DNA from: Dehalococcoidia bacterium
GTDB taxonomy: Bacteria > Chloroflexota > Dehalococcoidia > Bin125
Length of the DNA: 64,000 nt
Direction of reading: 5' to 3'
Assembly (NCBI GenBank): GCA_022825855.1
Contig: JAJDWB010000008.1
Span: 33,896-97,895, forward strand
Shown: piece after piece, positions 52,739 to 62,149 of the stretch
How positions within the stretch are numbered: the stretch's first letter is position 1
Layout of the letters: every line of letters starts with the position of its first letter
The notes under the pieces: model-generated
Database searches by the model: none
Seen by the model: only the letters and a program-made list of their open reading frames with translations
Told to the model about the DNA's origin: nothing
Made by a program: the position numbers and the translations under genes

Positions 52739-54487
52739 CTAGCGAATGAACCCTTCGTAATTGCGCATCAGCAGTTGTGCTTCAATCTGCCGCATCGTGT
52801 CCAGCGCGACTCCGACCACGATCAGCAGGCCGGTCGACGAGATCGTCAGGGCCGTGGAGTCGGGAATGAACTCCGTCGCCAGGAACGGGACCACCGCGAC
52901 AAAGCCCAGGAACAGCGCTCCCGCCCAGGTGATCCGAGCCAGCACGCGGTTGATGTAGTCCTGCGTAGGACGGCCCGGCCGGATGCCGGGAATGAACCCG
53001 CCCTGCTTCTGTAGGTTCTCGGCCAGGTTCTGCTGCTGGAAGGTGACGAACGTGTAGAAGAACGTGAACCCGACGACCAGCACGAACGAGAGCGCCCAAT
53101 ACGCCGGTCGTCCCGGCGAGAGATTCAACTGGACCCAATCCGCCACCCGAATGATCCAGCCTGGACGCTCGCCCAGCGTCTGACCCTCGGCGATGTCCGG
53201 CGTCAACGGATTGTCGGCCGGATCCTCATGCGTCTTGATCTCCGAGACCGCGATGAAGTTGCCCTCGCGATCGGAGAGCCGGATCGGATCCTCGGAAATC
53301 TCGTTGGCATCGATACGCCAGGCATAGAGCGTCTCCTGCGTGGCCTGGATCGTCGTCGTCTCGACCTGGGTCAGGACGTTGGCGTCGGAGTTGGAGTTGA
53401 TCCGATCCAGTACGTCCTGGAACGTGTCTTCTTCCTTGTCCCACTCGACGATGCCTTCATTGACCGTGAACTCGCCGGAGGCGTCCAGCTCGGGCAGCAG
53501 CGTGGCCAGCGGCTGCTCCACGTCATCACGAGTGAACGGCAGCTCGACTGCGACCTGGGTCTGCGCTTCCTCGCCCGCCGCTCCGGTCACCCAGCCGGCC
53601 AGGACGGAAGGGAAAATGATGATCGAGAATGCGAAGATCAACGGGATCATGCCGGCCGAGTTCACCCGCAGCGGGATGTAGGATTGACCGCTCTGGCGGT
53701 ACATCCTCCCTCCGCGGAACACCGATCGGGCATATTGAACGGGAATCCTCCGCTGCGCCTCCTGGAAGAACACGATCAGGGCAACGAGGGCGATCGCAAT
53801 CGCGATCACCACGGCGATGCCCGACCAACCAATGTCGGACAGCCGCACCGAGTTGAACAGCGTGGGGAAGCTGGCCACGATCCCGGCGAAGATGATCAGC
53901 GAAATGCCGTTGCCGACGCCTTTCTCCGTGATCAGTTCGCCGAGCCAGATCAGGAACATGGTGCCGGCTGTCATCGTCATCAGCGCCGACAGCGTGGGCA
54001 GCCACTCTTCGGCGCCGAAGCCAATCCCGGTGATCGCCCTGGCATTCTCGAGCAGCAGCAACTGACCGTACCCCTGCACCACCGACATCGGCACTGCCAG
54101 CCAGTAGGTGTAGAGCTGAATCCGGTTACGGCCCGACTCGCCTTCCTGCGCCAGCGCTTGCAGGCGCGGCACGACCGGCTGCATCAGGTTCATCACGATC
54201 GACGCCGTGATGTAGGGATACACGCCCAGGGCGACGATCGACAGGTTGTCCAACCCGCCGCCCGAGAAGAGATTGAGGAACCCGAGCACCGGGTTGTTGT
54301 CCAGCGCGTTCTCGAGCTGGGTCTTGTTGATGTCGGGAATCGGGACGTGCGCGACCAGCCGGAACACGACCAGCATGGCCAGGGTGAACGCGACTTTCTG
54401 GCGAACGTCCGGCTGCCGCCAGGCGTCGACCAGGGCCTGCAGCAGCTTAGGCCTCGTCGGCCCCGCCGCTGTCTGGGCTCTCTGCAT
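52739..54487 (-). CDS. secY: SecY with a large extracytoplasmic insertion
   Basis: 582 residues; usual SecY has ~430. It forms the protein-conducting channel with SecE and SecG. TM1-7 occupy ~33-300 (lateral-gate and plug regions normal, LITEKGVGNGISLIIFAGI present). After TM7 (IPLIFAFSIIIFPSVLAGWV) an extra ~145 residues (301-445) precede TM8 (~461-481); TM9-10 are normal and end MRNYEGFIR. The insert holds FTVNEGIVEWDKEEDTFQDV then LDRINSNSDANV and LSDREGNFIAV, which resemble the hook IN motif of flagellar cap and hook proteins. The ATG overlaps rplO by 41 nt; a CTG at 54445 could serve instead. Confidence 0.93.
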   Translation of the reverse strand: MQRAQTAAGPTRPKLLQALVDAWRQPDVRQKVAFTLAMLVVFRLVAHVPIPDINKTQLENALDNNPVLGFLNLFSGGGLDNLSIVALGVYPYITASIVMNLMQPVVPRLQALAQEGESGRNRIQLYTYWLAVPMSVVQGYGQLLLLENARAITGIGFGAEEWLPTLSALMTMTAGTMFLIWLGELITEKGVGNGISLIIFAGIVASFPTLFNSVRLSDIGWSGIAVVIAIAIALVALIVFFQEAQRRIPVQYARSVFRGGRMYRQSGQSYIPLRVNSAGMIPLIFAFSIIIFPSVLAGWVTGAAGEEAQTQVAVELPFTRDDVEQPLATLLPELDASGEFTVNEGIVEWDKEEDTFQDVLDRINSNSDANVLTQVETTTIQATQETLYAWRIDANEISEDPIRLSDREGNFIAVSEIKTHEDPADNPLTPDIAEGQTLGERPGWIIRVADWVQLNLSPGRPAYWALSFVLVVGFTFFYTFVTFQQQNLAENLQKQGGFIPGIRPGRPTQDYINRVLARITWAGALFLGFVAVVPFLATEFIPDSTALTISSTGLLIVVGVALDTMRQIEAQLLMRNYEGFIR

Positions 54488-54938
54488 TGATCACCTCGAC
54501 GCTGCCGCCAGCGGCAACGATCTTTGCTTCGGCTGCCGACGAGATCCGTTCCACGCGCAACTGCAGGGCAGTGGAGATCTCACCGCCCGCGAGCACTTTG
54601 AATCGCTGCGACGCACGCCGCAGCAGTCCGGCCGCGACCAGCGCCTCGCTATCGACCGTATCACCATCGGCGAAGCGTCGATCCAACTCGACGACGTTGA
54701 TCGGTTGCGCTTCCACGCGGAAAGGGGCCTTGAAGCCCTTGCGCCGCGGCAGCGTGCGCATCATCGACATCGCGCCGCCCTCGAACACCGAATTGTAGTC
54801 GCGGCCCGCCCGTGATCGCTGTCCCTTGAGACCGCGACCCGAGTACGTGCCCTTGCCCGAGGCGTTGCCCCGGCCGACCCGCTTGCGCTTCTTCCGCGAA
54901 CCGGGAGCCGGCCGCAGATCGTTGAGTCGCAGCACCAT
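54447..54938 (-). CDS. rplO: 50S ribosomal protein L15
   Basis: 163 residues. The Gly-rich RVGRGNASGKGTYSGRGLKGQ near the N-terminus is diagnostic. The C-terminal ~15 residues are acidic (NAESPDSGGADEA). It starts at the last base of rpmD, and secY starts inside its end. Confidence 0.95.
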   Translation of the reverse strand: MVLRLNDLRPAPGSRKKRKRVGRGNASGKGTYSGRGLKGQRSRAGRDYNSVFEGGAMSMMRTLPRRKGFKAPFRVEAQPINVVELDRRFADGDTVDSEALVAAGLLRRASQRFKVLAGGEISTALQLRVERISSAAEAKIVAAGGSVEVINAESPDSGGADEA

Positions 54939-55126
54939 CAGACGTCCTCGACTTCCGTCACCGTGACGAGATGGGAGACCTTCTGAATCATCCCGCGCAC
55001 GTCCGGGGTGTCATCCTTGACCGTGCTCTGACCCAGCCGCCGCAGACCCAACGAGCGGATCGTGTGGCCCTGGTCGGACCGATAGCCGATCGCCGACTTC
55101 GTGTACGTGATCTTCAGTTGTGACAT
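54938..55126 (-). CDS. rpmD: 50S ribosomal protein L30
   Basis: 62 residues, usual length. [24 protein letters not shown] and the [12 protein letters not shown] segment are conserved. It overlaps rplO by 1 nt and follows rpsE by 6 nt. Confidence 0.95.
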   Translation of the reverse strand: MSQLKITYTKSAIGYRSDQGHTIRSLGLRRLGQSTVKDDTPDVRGMIQKVSHLVTVTEVEDV

Positions 55127-55132
55127 GACCTG

Positions 55133-55744
55133 CTACTCGCTCGTTCCGGCGGCAGCGAGTTCGGCCTCCGGCGCCTCGGATTGCTCAACAGGCTCGGCCG
55201 CCGGCTCGTCGGGCACGCGGCCGGCCAGCCGCAGACGCTCGCGCCTTACCTGGACCGGATCGCGCAGTTGCTCGAGGGCACGCAGCGTGGCCTGAACCAC
55301 GTTGACCACGTTGTTCGAACCCAGCGACTTGGACAGCACGTTGCGCAGTCCCGCCGCCTCCAGGACGGCACGTACACCGCCGCCGGCGATCACACCGGTT
55401 CCCGGCGCCGCCGGCTTGAGCAGCACCTGCGAGGCGCAGAATCGCGCCGTAATCGGATGGGGAATCGTGCCATTGCGAATCGGCACGCTGACCATCTCAC
55501 GCCTGGCAATCGTCGAACCCTTGCGAATCGCGTCCGGGACCTCGTTCGCCCTGCCAATCCCGATGCCCACGCGCCCGGCGCCGTCGCCGACCACGACGAC
55601 CGAGGTGAATGAGAACCGTCGACCGCCCTTAACCACCTTGGCCACGCGCGAGACCGCGACGACCTTTTCGATAATGTCGTCCTGCGGCTCGTCGCGGTCA
55701 CGGCGGCGGCCTCTGCCGCGTCCGCCGTCTCGCTGTTGCACCAT
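55133..55744 (-). CDS. rpsE: 30S ribosomal protein S5
   Basis: 203 residues against ~165 usual. [21 protein letters not shown] and [18 protein letters not shown] are conserved. A basic N-terminal [10 protein letters not shown] stretch and an acidic C-terminal tail ([15 protein letters not shown]) make up the extra length. Confidence 0.95.
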   Translation of the reverse strand: MVQQRDGGRGRGRRRDRDEPQDDIIEKVVAVSRVAKVVKGGRRFSFTSVVVVGDGAGRVGIGIGRANEVPDAIRKGSTIARREMVSVPIRNGTIPHPITARFCASQVLLKPAAPGTGVIAGGGVRAVLEAAGLRNVLSKSLGSNNVVNVVQATLRALEQLRDPVQVRRERLRLAGRVPDEPAAEPVEQSEAPEAELAAAGTSE

Positions 55745-55777
55745 GTCCTGCTCCTGTTTCTCGCCTTCGGTCGGCGG

Positions 55778-56161
55778 CTAGAAGACGAGTCCCGCCTCAC
55801 GCGCGGCCTCGGCCAGCGCGCGGACGCGTCCGTGATACTGATACCCGGCGCGGTCGAAGACCACGGTCGAAATGCCGGCATCCCGCGCCGTTTGAGCGAG
55901 TTGTCGGCCTACGGCGCGAGCGCTGGCCCGCTTGCCCGAACCGTCATCTTCGGTTGCTTGCGCCGCGCCGTCGCCCAGATCCGATGCGCTGACCAGGGTC
56001 ACACCCAGGTCGTCGTCGATGATTTGGCCATAAATGTGCCTGGCCGAGCGAAACACGCAGAGCCGCGGACGCTGGGCCGTGCCGTGCACGCGCTTGCGCA
56101 CGCGCAAGTGCCGACGCTTGCGCGCGGCATGGTTCGTCAGCCGCTTGCTGCGTACCGTCAT
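55778..56161 (-). CDS. rplR: 50S ribosomal protein L18
   Basis: 127 residues. [29 protein letters not shown] and [23 protein letters not shown] are conserved, for binding 5S rRNA. An internal acidic segment (ATEDDGSGK) is a local variant. Confidence 0.95.
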   Translation of the reverse strand: MTVRSKRLTNHAARKRRHLRVRKRVHGTAQRPRLCVFRSARHIYGQIIDDDLGVTLVSASDLGDGAAQATEDDGSGKRASARAVGRQLAQTARDAGISTVVFDRAGYQYHGRVRALAEAAREAGLVF

Positions 56162-56221
56162 CGTTTGTTCTCCAGATCAACGAGCTCCGGCCTGGGATTC
56201 CGGCGCCGATGCGCCGTGGCC

Positions 56222-56758
56222 CTAGCCGATTGCGCTCTTGCCCTGCTTGCGGCGAACCCATTCGCCCTGGTAGCGGATGCCTTTGCCCTTGTACGGCTCG
56301 GGCGGCCGCACCGCGCGAATCTCCGCCGCCTGCTGGCCAACGACTTGCTTGTTCGCTCCCCGCACGTGGACCAACTGGCCCTCGACGGCAAACTCGATGC
56401 CGTCCGGCGGCTCTTTGCGCACCAAGTGCGAATAACCCACGCGCAGCACCAGCGTGCGGCCGTCCATCTCGGCCCGGTAGCCCGTGCCCTGGATCTCCAG
56501 CGTCTTCGTCCAACCCTCGGACACGCCGGTCACCATGTTCTGGATCAAGGACCGCGCCAGACCGTGCTGGGCTCGATGCTCGCGCCGATCGCTGGGCCGC
56601 GTGACGACGATCTCGCCTTCATCCAGCGCCACGTGCAGATCTCGGTGCAGGTCCTGCGCCAGTTCGCCGCGCGGCCCCTTGACCGACACGTGGCCGGGCT
56701 CGATCTCCACGCTCACACCGGCCGGAACCGGCACGGGTAGACGACCCACTCGACTCAT
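56222..56758 (-). CDS. rplF: 50S ribosomal protein L6
   Basis: 178 residues, usual length. MSRVGRLPVPVPAGVSV and the C-terminal PPEPYKGKGIRYQGEWVRRK are conserved. A 60-nt gap separates it from rplR and a 31-nt gap from rpsH. Confidence 0.96.
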   Translation of the reverse strand: MSRVGRLPVPVPAGVSVEIEPGHVSVKGPRGELAQDLHRDLHVALDEGEIVVTRPSDRREHRAQHGLARSLIQNMVTGVSEGWTKTLEIQGTGYRAEMDGRTLVLRVGYSHLVRKEPPDGIEFAVEGQLVHVRGANKQVVGQQAAEIRAVRPPEPYKGKGIRYQGEWVRRKQGKSAIG

Positions 56759-56789
56759 CGTCCCGCTCCCGTCCCGAATACTCGACTGC

Positions 56790-57194
56790 TCACCAGACGA
56801 AGCACAGCACTTCTCCGCCCACGTTTTCGCGGCGCGCCTGCGCGCCGGTCATGACGCCTCGCGGCGTCGTCAGAATCGCCACGCCCAGACCGCCGTACGG
56901 CCGCGGAATCTCGCGCTTCTGCACGTAGACCCGCAAACCCGGGCGCGAGACGCGCTTGAGACCCGTCACCACCGAGGTTCCTTCTTCGTCGTACAACAGC
57001 TCGACATCGAGATCGCGACCGGCACGGCCGGCACGCTCGCGGACCTCGTACGAACGGATGAAGCCTTCCTCTTCGAGCACACTGGCAATCGAGATCTTCA
57101 TCTTCGACGCCGGAATCTCCACGCGCGGATGTCCCGCGTGGATCGCATTGCGAATGCGCGTCAGCATGTCGGCGACGGGATCGGTCACTGGCAT
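56790..57194 (-). CDS. rpsH: 30S ribosomal protein S8
   Basis: 134 residues. DPVADMLTRIRNAIHAGH and the C-terminal RRENVGGEVLCFVW are conserved. It directly follows rplE after a 73-nt spacer holding a hairpin; the usual rpsN gene is missing here. S8 commonly regulates its operon by binding mRNA. Confidence 0.96.
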   Translation of the reverse strand: MPVTDPVADMLTRIRNAIHAGHPRVEIPASKMKISIASVLEEEGFIRSYEVRERAGRAGRDLDVELLYDEEGTSVVTGLKRVSRPGLRVYVQKREIPRPYGGLGVAILTTPRGVMTGAQARRENVGGEVLCFVW

Positions 57195-57211
57195 TACGAA
57201 TCCTGCCTGCT

Positions 57212-57241
57212 AGCACAGTTCCTGGATGCTCTGACTGTGCT
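57212..57241 (-). other. hairpin in the rplE-rpsH spacer
   Basis: AGCACAGT and ACTGTGCT are perfectly inverted over 8 bp with a 14-base loop, ending 18 nt before the rpsH start. It stands where rpsN is usually found and may be a regulatory leader for rpsH. Confidence 0.55.
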
Positions 57242-57267
57242 GGACGTTCGGTCTTTCATGTCTGCTC

Positions 57268-57852
57268 TCACTGCGTCCGCTCGAAGGGAAAGCCGAGCAG
57301 CTCCAGCAGCCGTCGGCCCTCCGCGTCCGTCCGCGCCGTGGTGATGATGTTCACCTGCAGCGAGCGCACCTTGTCGACGTTGCCGTAATCAATTTCGGGA
57401 AACACGATCTGCTCGCGAATCCCCAGCGAGTAGTTGCCGCGTCCGTCGAACGCCGTCCGCGAGACGCCCTGGAAGTCGCGAATACGCGGCAGCGCCGCGT
57501 TAATCGTTCGGTCCAGGAACTCCCACATCCGTGCGCCGCGCAGCGTGCACGAGACGCCGACGTTGTTGCCTTCCCGCAGCTTGAAGTTCGCGATTGACTT
57601 CTTCGCCTTGTTGATCACCGGCTTCTGACCGGTGATCGCAGTGATGTCGGCCACGCAGTTCTCGAGGATTGCCGCGCCACCCTGGCCCAGCGCCTCGCCG
57701 ACGCCCGAGTTGACCACCACCTTCACCACCCGCGGCACCTGCATCACGTTCTCGAAGCGGAACTCCTCGAACAGCCGCGGCGCGATCTCATCGTCGAAGC
57801 GCTGCTTCAGGCGTGGGGCCTCGACGCTGTGCTCGGTTGCCTGTGTCGTCAT
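57268..57852 (-). CDS. rplE: 50S ribosomal protein L5
   Basis: 194 residues. RVVKVVVNSGVGEALGQG, ITGQKPVINKAKKSIANFKLRE and RDFQGVSRTAFDGRGNYSLGI are conserved. It overlaps rplX by 1 nt. Confidence 0.96.
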   Translation of the reverse strand: MTTQATEHSVEAPRLKQRFDDEIAPRLFEEFRFENVMQVPRVVKVVVNSGVGEALGQGGAAILENCVADITAITGQKPVINKAKKSIANFKLREGNNVGVSCTLRGARMWEFLDRTINAALPRIRDFQGVSRTAFDGRGNYSLGIREQIVFPEIDYGNVDKVRSLQVNIITTARTDAEGRRLLELLGFPFERTQ

Positions 57853-58166
57853 CAGTCAATATCCCCATCGCACTTGCGGCAGACCCGCGTCTTTACGCCA
57901 TCGGCCCGTTCGCGGAAACCGACCCGGCTCGGCAGATCGCAGATCGGACAGACCACGGCCACCTTCGACTCGTGCAGCGGCGCCTCACGCTCGATGATTC
58001 CGGCGGGTGCGCCGAGCTGCGTCGCCTGCATGTGCCGCTTGACCATGTTGAGACCGGTGACAATCACGCGCTGCTCTTTCGGCAGCACCTGCCGCACCTG
58101 ACCGCGGCGGCCTCGATCTTTTCCGCTCCGCACTTCGACCAGGTCGTCACGCTGTATTCGACGCAT
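57852..58166 (-). CDS. rplX: 50S ribosomal protein L24
   Basis: 104 residues. The KOW motif is LVEVRSGKDRGRRGQVRQVLP. A C-terminal zinc-ribbon pair CPIC ... CRKC is kept, as in many non-proteobacterial L24. It directly abuts rplN. Confidence 0.95.
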   Translation of the reverse strand: MRRIQRDDLVEVRSGKDRGRRGQVRQVLPKEQRVIVTGLNMVKRHMQATQLGAPAGIIEREAPLHESKVAVVCPICDLPSRVGFRERADGVKTRVCRKCDGDID

Positions 58167-58538
58167 CTAGACCACCTCCGGCGCCAGCGAGACGATGCGC
58201 ATGAAGTCCCGTTCCCTCAACTCCCGCGCGACGGGTCCGAGGATCCGGGTTCCGGTCGGGTTCTGACCGTCGGCGCCCAGAATGACGGCCGCGTTGTCGT
58301 CGAATCGAATATAGGAACCGTCCACGCGCCGATACTGCTTGGCCACGCGCACGATCACCGCGCGAACGACCTGGCCGACGCGAACCTCGCGGTTGGGATC
58401 GGCTTGCTTGACCGTCGCCACAATCGTGTCGCCGACCGAGGCGTAGCGGCGCTTGGTCCCACCCAGCACACGGATGCACTTGATCACCCGGGCGCCCGAG
58501 TTGTCCGCGACACGCAGGGATGACTCCTGCTGGATCAC
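58167..58538 (-). CDS. rplN: 50S ribosomal protein L14
   Basis: 123 residues, usual length. [21 protein letters not shown] and [21 protein letters not shown] are conserved. It overlaps rpsQ by 4 nt. Confidence 0.97.
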   Translation of the reverse strand: MIQQESSLRVADNSGARVIKCIRVLGGTKRRYASVGDTIVATVKQADPNREVRVGQVVRAVIVRVAKQYRRVDGSYIRFDDNAAVILGADGQNPTGTRILGPVARELRERDFMRIVSLAPEVV

Positions 58539-58879
58539 TCCGAATCCTCACTCCCCGTGGCCGCTTCCGCCGCAGCGGCCGGGGTCGCTTCGTCCAGCGA
58601 CGGCGCCCCGATCTCCTGCGGCTGAATCTCGGCCACCTCGCGGCGCTCGAGGATTTCAACCACTCGCCACGACTTGCGCTTCGATAGCGGACGGCATTCC
58701 TCGATCACCACACGGTCGCCAATCTTGCAGTCGTTCAGCTCGTCGTGCGCCAGGTAGCGCTTGCGACGGCGCATCACTTTCTTGTACAGCGGGTGACGCA
58801 CAGTGCGCTCCACGTGAACCGATACGGTCTTGTGCTGCGCATCGGCGACAGCAAATCCGACACGTCGTTTGCGAGCCAT
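58535..58879 (-). CDS. rpsQ: 30S ribosomal protein S17 with acidic tail
   Basis: 114 residues against ~84 usual. The OB-fold core ([22 protein letters not shown] ... [21 protein letters not shown]) ends near residue 85. About 30 further residues ([20 protein letters not shown], then GSEDSE) are acidic and Ala-rich. Confidence 0.95.
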   Translation of the reverse strand: MARKRRVGFAVADAQHKTVSVHVERTVRHPLYKKVMRRRKRYLAHDELNDCKIGDRVVIEECRPLSKRKSWRVVEILERREVAEIQPQEIGAPSLDEATPAAAAEAATGSEDSE

Positions 58880-58882
58880 CGG

Positions 58883-59209
58883 TTACGCTTCCTCGCTCGG
58901 AGAACCGGACTCCGGCTCTGCCTGGTTCTCAGGTTCGTGTTCGGTCTGCGGTTCGTCCGCGACGGATTCGGCGACCCGGGCGAGTGGCTCGATCGGCTCG
59001 CCGCGCGCCTCGGCCAGTTGGCGCTCGCGCAGAATCGTGCGCAACCGCGCGACCTGCCGCTTCGCCTGACGCATCGCCATCGGATTCTGCAGTTGCCGCG
59101 TGCCGCGCTGGAACTGCAGATTGAACACCTCGCGATAGGCCTCGTTGATCGCCTCGCCCAACTCGCCATCGGTCATCGAGCGGGCTTCGTCGGCCAGTGG
59201 ATTCGGCAT
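58883..59209 (-). CDS. rpmC: 50S ribosomal protein L29 with acidic tail
   Basis: 108 residues against ~65 usual. MTDGELGEAINEAYREVFNLQFQ and the following RQLQNPMAMRQAKRQVARLRT are the L29 core. The last ~45 residues are acidic and Glu-rich (EPQTEHEPENQAEPES). The core begins at Met12, and an ATG there would be a shorter start option. Confidence 0.9.
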   Translation of the reverse strand: MPNPLADEARSMTDGELGEAINEAYREVFNLQFQRGTRQLQNPMAMRQAKRQVARLRTILRERQLAEARGEPIEPLARVAESVADEPQTEHEPENQAEPESGSPSEEA

Positions 59210-59211
59210 CG

Positions 59212-59631
59212 CTAGACCACCTCCGCCTCTCGCACCACCACACGCGTGCGCACCGGCAGCTTGTGGCTCGCGCGGCGCAGCGCCTCACGGGCATCCTCCT
59301 CCGGCACGCCGGCCAGCTCGAACAACACCCGTCCCGGCTTGACCACCGCAACCCATTTCTCGGGCGCGCCCTTGCCCTTGCCCATCCGCGTCTCGGCCGG
59401 CTTCTGCGTCACCGACTTGTCCGGGAACACGCGAATCCAGACCTTGCCGCCACGGCGGACATAGTGGGTGATCGCACGCCGCGCCGCCTCGATCTGGCGC
59501 CCGTCGATCCAGGCTGCCTCCAACGACTGCAAACCGATCTCGCCGAACGCGACCGAGTTGCCCGTCTGGGCCATGCCGCGGCGTCGACCGCGGTGATGCT
59601 TGCGCCACTTCACTCGTCTCGGCTGAAGCAT
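59212..59631 (-). CDS. rplP: 50S ribosomal protein L16
   Basis: 139 residues, usual length. [21 protein letters not shown] and [22 protein letters not shown] are conserved. It overlaps rpsC by 1 nt. Confidence 0.96.
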   Translation of the reverse strand: MLQPRRVKWRKHHRGRRRGMAQTGNSVAFGEIGLQSLEAAWIDGRQIEAARRAITHYVRRGGKVWIRVFPDKSVTQKPAETRMGKGKGAPEKWVAVVKPGRVLFELAGVPEEDAREALRRASHKLPVRTRVVVREAEVV

Positions 59632-60341
59632 CAGCGGCCTCCCCGTCCACCGGCGACCGGCGGCTCAATCGCCTGGGCCGGTCCGCCCGTGCCGTCCGGT
59701 TCCGCGCCGAAGGGCAGAATCTCGCCCTTGTAGATCCACACCTTCACGCCAATTTTGCCAAACACGGTGTTCGCCTCGGCGAAGCCGTAGTCGATGTCGG
59801 CCCGCAGCGTGTGCAAGGGCACCCGGCCCGACATCTCTTGCGCCTTGCGCGACATCTCGGCCCCGCCCAGGCGGCCCGAAATGATGATCTTCGCTCCCTG
59901 CGCGCCCCGCTGCATCGTCCGCTGCACTGCCTGCTTGATCGCCCGACGGAACGCGATCCGGCGCTCCATCTGCTCGGCCACGTTGCGCGCCACGAGCTGC
60001 GCATCCAACTCCGGCACGCGAATCTCGGAGACGTCCACGCGCAGCCGAATCGGACGCGCGATCAACCGCTCCAGGTCCTTGCGCAGCTCCTCGACGTTTT
60101 GACCTCCCCGGCCAATCACGATGCCTGGCTTCGCCGTATGCAGCTTGACCCCGAGCTGATTCGCGTTTCGCTCAATGTCGACCCGCGAGATCATCGCCTC
60201 GTTCAGCCGCTCGTTGATGAAGTCGCGGATCTTGCGATCCTCGGCCAGCAACTCCGCATACTGCTTGTCCGAGTACCACTGCGAGCGCCACTCGTAGATC
60301 GTGCCGATGCGAAAACTGGTGGGATGTACTTTCTGTCCCAT
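59631..60341 (-). CDS. rpsC: 30S ribosomal protein S3
   Basis: 236 residues. [20 protein letters not shown] marks the start at 60341; a longer upstream frame is not part of the protein. The KH domain has [21 protein letters not shown] Gly/Pro-rich C-terminal tail ([11 protein letters not shown]) is present. Confidence 0.95.
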   Translation of the reverse strand: MGQKVHPTSFRIGTIYEWRSQWYSDKQYAELLAEDRKIRDFINERLNEAMISRVDIERNANQLGVKLHTAKPGIVIGRGGQNVEELRKDLERLIARPIRLRVDVSEIRVPELDAQLVARNVAEQMERRIAFRRAIKQAVQRTMQRGAQGAKIIISGRLGGAEMSRKAQEMSGRVPLHTLRADIDYGFAEANTVFGKIGVKVWIYKGEILPFGAEPDGTGGPAQAIEPPVAGGRGGR

Positions 60342-60364
60342 GGCGAGTTCCGTCCCCTGCGTCC

Positions 60365-60706
60365 CTATTGGTCGTTGCCGTCGGACACGACGACGGTGAT
60401 GTGCGCGGTGCGCTTCAGAATCCGGCCAACCCGCCCACGCGCCTTCGCTTTGAACCGGCGCAGCGTGCGGCCGTCGCCGGCCTCGATCGAGTGAATGTGC
60501 AGGTCGCGGGCGTCGAGCCCGTAGTTGTTCTCCGCATTCGCCACCGCCGAGTCCAGCACCTTCGCCACGTCGCGGGCGATTGGCTTGGGCGTGAAGCGAA
60601 GCTGCAACCGCGCGTCCTCGACGGGCATTCCGCGCAGTCCCTGCATGACAAGTCGGACCTTGCGCGGCGAGGTGCGCACAAACTTGGCGCTGGCCTGTAC
60701 CTGCAT
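60365..60706 (-). CDS. rplV: 50S ribosomal protein L22
   Basis: 113 residues. [21 protein letters not shown] and [21 protein letters not shown] are conserved. It overlaps rpsS by 1 nt. L22 lines the exit tunnel. Confidence 0.96.
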   Translation of the reverse strand: MQVQASAKFVRTSPRKVRLVMQGLRGMPVEDARLQLRFTPKPIARDVAKVLDSAVANAENNYGLDARDLHIHSIEAGDGRTLRRFKAKARGRVGRILKRTAHITVVVSDGNDQ

Positions 60707-60990
60707 CAGCGCACCCGCGTCCCACGGTCGGAACGACCGATGTGCCCGCGGAAGGTGCGCGTGGGCGCAAACTCGCCCAGCTTGTGACCAACCATGTTCT
60801 CGGTCACGAAGACCGGCACATGACGCCGTCCGTCATGCACTGCGATCGTCAGGCCGACCATCTCCGGCACAATCGTCGAGGGGCGCGCCCAGGTCTGGAT
60901 CACCGTTCGCGCGCCCGCCGCGCGGACCCGCTGCACCTTCTGCATCAGCTTGTGGTCCACGTAGGGACCCTTTTTCGTCGATCGGGACAT
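60706..60990 (-). CDS. rpsS: 30S ribosomal protein S19
   Basis: 94 residues. [19 protein letters not shown] and [14 protein letters not shown] [21 protein letters not shown] are conserved, ending [13 protein letters not shown]. Confidence 0.96.
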   Translation of the reverse strand: MSRSTKKGPYVDHKLMQKVQRVRAAGARTVIQTWARPSTIVPEMVGLTIAVHDGRRHVPVFVTENMVGHKLGEFAPTRTFRGHIGRSDRGTRVR

Positions 60991-61011
60991 CGCGATAGAC
61001 CTCTGTCTTCC

Positions 61012-61848
61012 TTAGCGCCGTCGGCCGCGGCGGCGAACGATGTACTTGTCGGACTGCTTCTTGCCGCGCGTGCGGCGGCCCAGCGTGTACCAGCCCCACG
61101 GCGATTTGGGCCCGGGCAGGCCAATCGGCGCCTTGCCCTCGCCGCCGCCGTGCGGGTGATCGACCGGGTTCATCACCGATCCGCGAACCTGCGGCCGCCG
61201 GCCGCGGTGTCGGTTGCGCCCGGCCTTGCCGAGCTTGATGTTGGAGTGCTCGACGTTGCCTACCTGGCCAATCGTCGCGTAACAGGCGGAGCGCACTCGC
61301 CGCATCTCGCCCGACGGCAGACGCAGCAGCGCGTAATCGCCTTCCTTTGCCATGATCTGCGCCGACGCCCCGGCGGAACGCACCATCTGCGCACCACGGC
61401 CTTCGGTCAGCTCCACGTTGTGCACCTGCGTGCCGTTGGGAATCGCCGCCATCGGCAGCGCGTTACCCACTCGGATCGGCGCTTCCGGACCAGACATCAC
61501 CCGGTCGTCCACCTTGAGACCGTTCGGCGCCACGATGTATCGCTTCTCGCCGTCGGTGTAGAAGATCAGCGCGATCCGCGCTGTGCGGTTCGGGTCGTAC
61601 TCAATCGCCGCCACACGGCCTTCGATTCCCGCTCGGTCGCGCCGCTTCCAGTCGATGATCCGGTAACGCCGCTTGTGTCCGCCGCCGCGATGACGGACGG
61701 TCACCCGACCCTTGTTGTTGCGTCCCGACTTCTTCTTGAGCGGAGCCAGGAGGCTCTTCTCCGGCTTCTTCTTGGTGATCTCCTCGAACGTGTGGCCCGA
61801 GGAGTTGCGTCGACCGGGAGATGTCGGTTTGAAGTTCTTGATTGGCAT
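61012..61848 (-). CDS. rplB: 50S ribosomal protein L2
   Basis: 278 residues. The peptidyl-transferase region [20 protein letters not shown] and the earlier [18 protein letters not shown] are conserved. It follows rplW by 1 nt. Confidence 0.97.
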   Translation of the reverse strand: MPIKNFKPTSPGRRNSSGHTFEEITKKKPEKSLLAPLKKKSGRNNKGRVTVRHRGGGHKRRYRIIDWKRRDRAGIEGRVAAIEYDPNRTARIALIFYTDGEKRYIVAPNGLKVDDRVMSGPEAPIRVGNALPMAAIPNGTQVHNVELTEGRGAQMVRSAGASAQIMAKEGDYALLRLPSGEMRRVRSACYATIGQVGNVEHSNIKLGKAGRNRHRGRRPQVRGSVMNPVDHPHGGGEGKAPIGLPGPKSPWGWYTLGRRTRGKKQSDKYIVRRRGRRR

Positions 61849-61849
61849 G

Positions 61850-62149
61850 TCAGACCCCCTCGAACAGGCGGATCTCGTAGCCGTCTGCCAACGTCACGAT
61901 CGCCTTTTTCCAGTCGCGCTCCCGACCCGGACGGCCGCGACCGATCCGCTTCGTATCGCCGCGCACGTTGATCACATTCACCTTGGTCACCTGCACCGAG
62001 AACGCAATCTCGATGGCCTCGCGAATCTGCAGCTTGTTCGCCCGAGGATCGACCTCGAACACGTACTTGCCATGCTCCGCCAACTCGGTCGATTTCTCAG
62101 TGATGATCGGTTCGCGCAGCACCGCGTAGGGATGAATGTCCTTAGGCAT
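61850..62149 (-). CDS. rplW: 50S ribosomal protein L23
   Basis: 99 residues. [22 protein letters not shown] and [16 protein letters not shown] [22 protein letters not shown] are conserved. It overlaps rplD by 8 nt. Confidence 0.95.
   Translation of the reverse strand: MPKDIHPYAVLREPIITEKSTELAEHGKYVFEVDPRANKLQIREAIEIAFSVQVTKVNVINVRGDTKRIGRGRPGRERDWKKAIVTLADGYEIRLFEGV

Noticed and set aside
57195..57267. A short rpsN hidden in the rplE-rpsH gap
   Set aside because: The 73-nt gap cannot encode even a 61-residue S14, and no Cys-pair motif is present in any frame.
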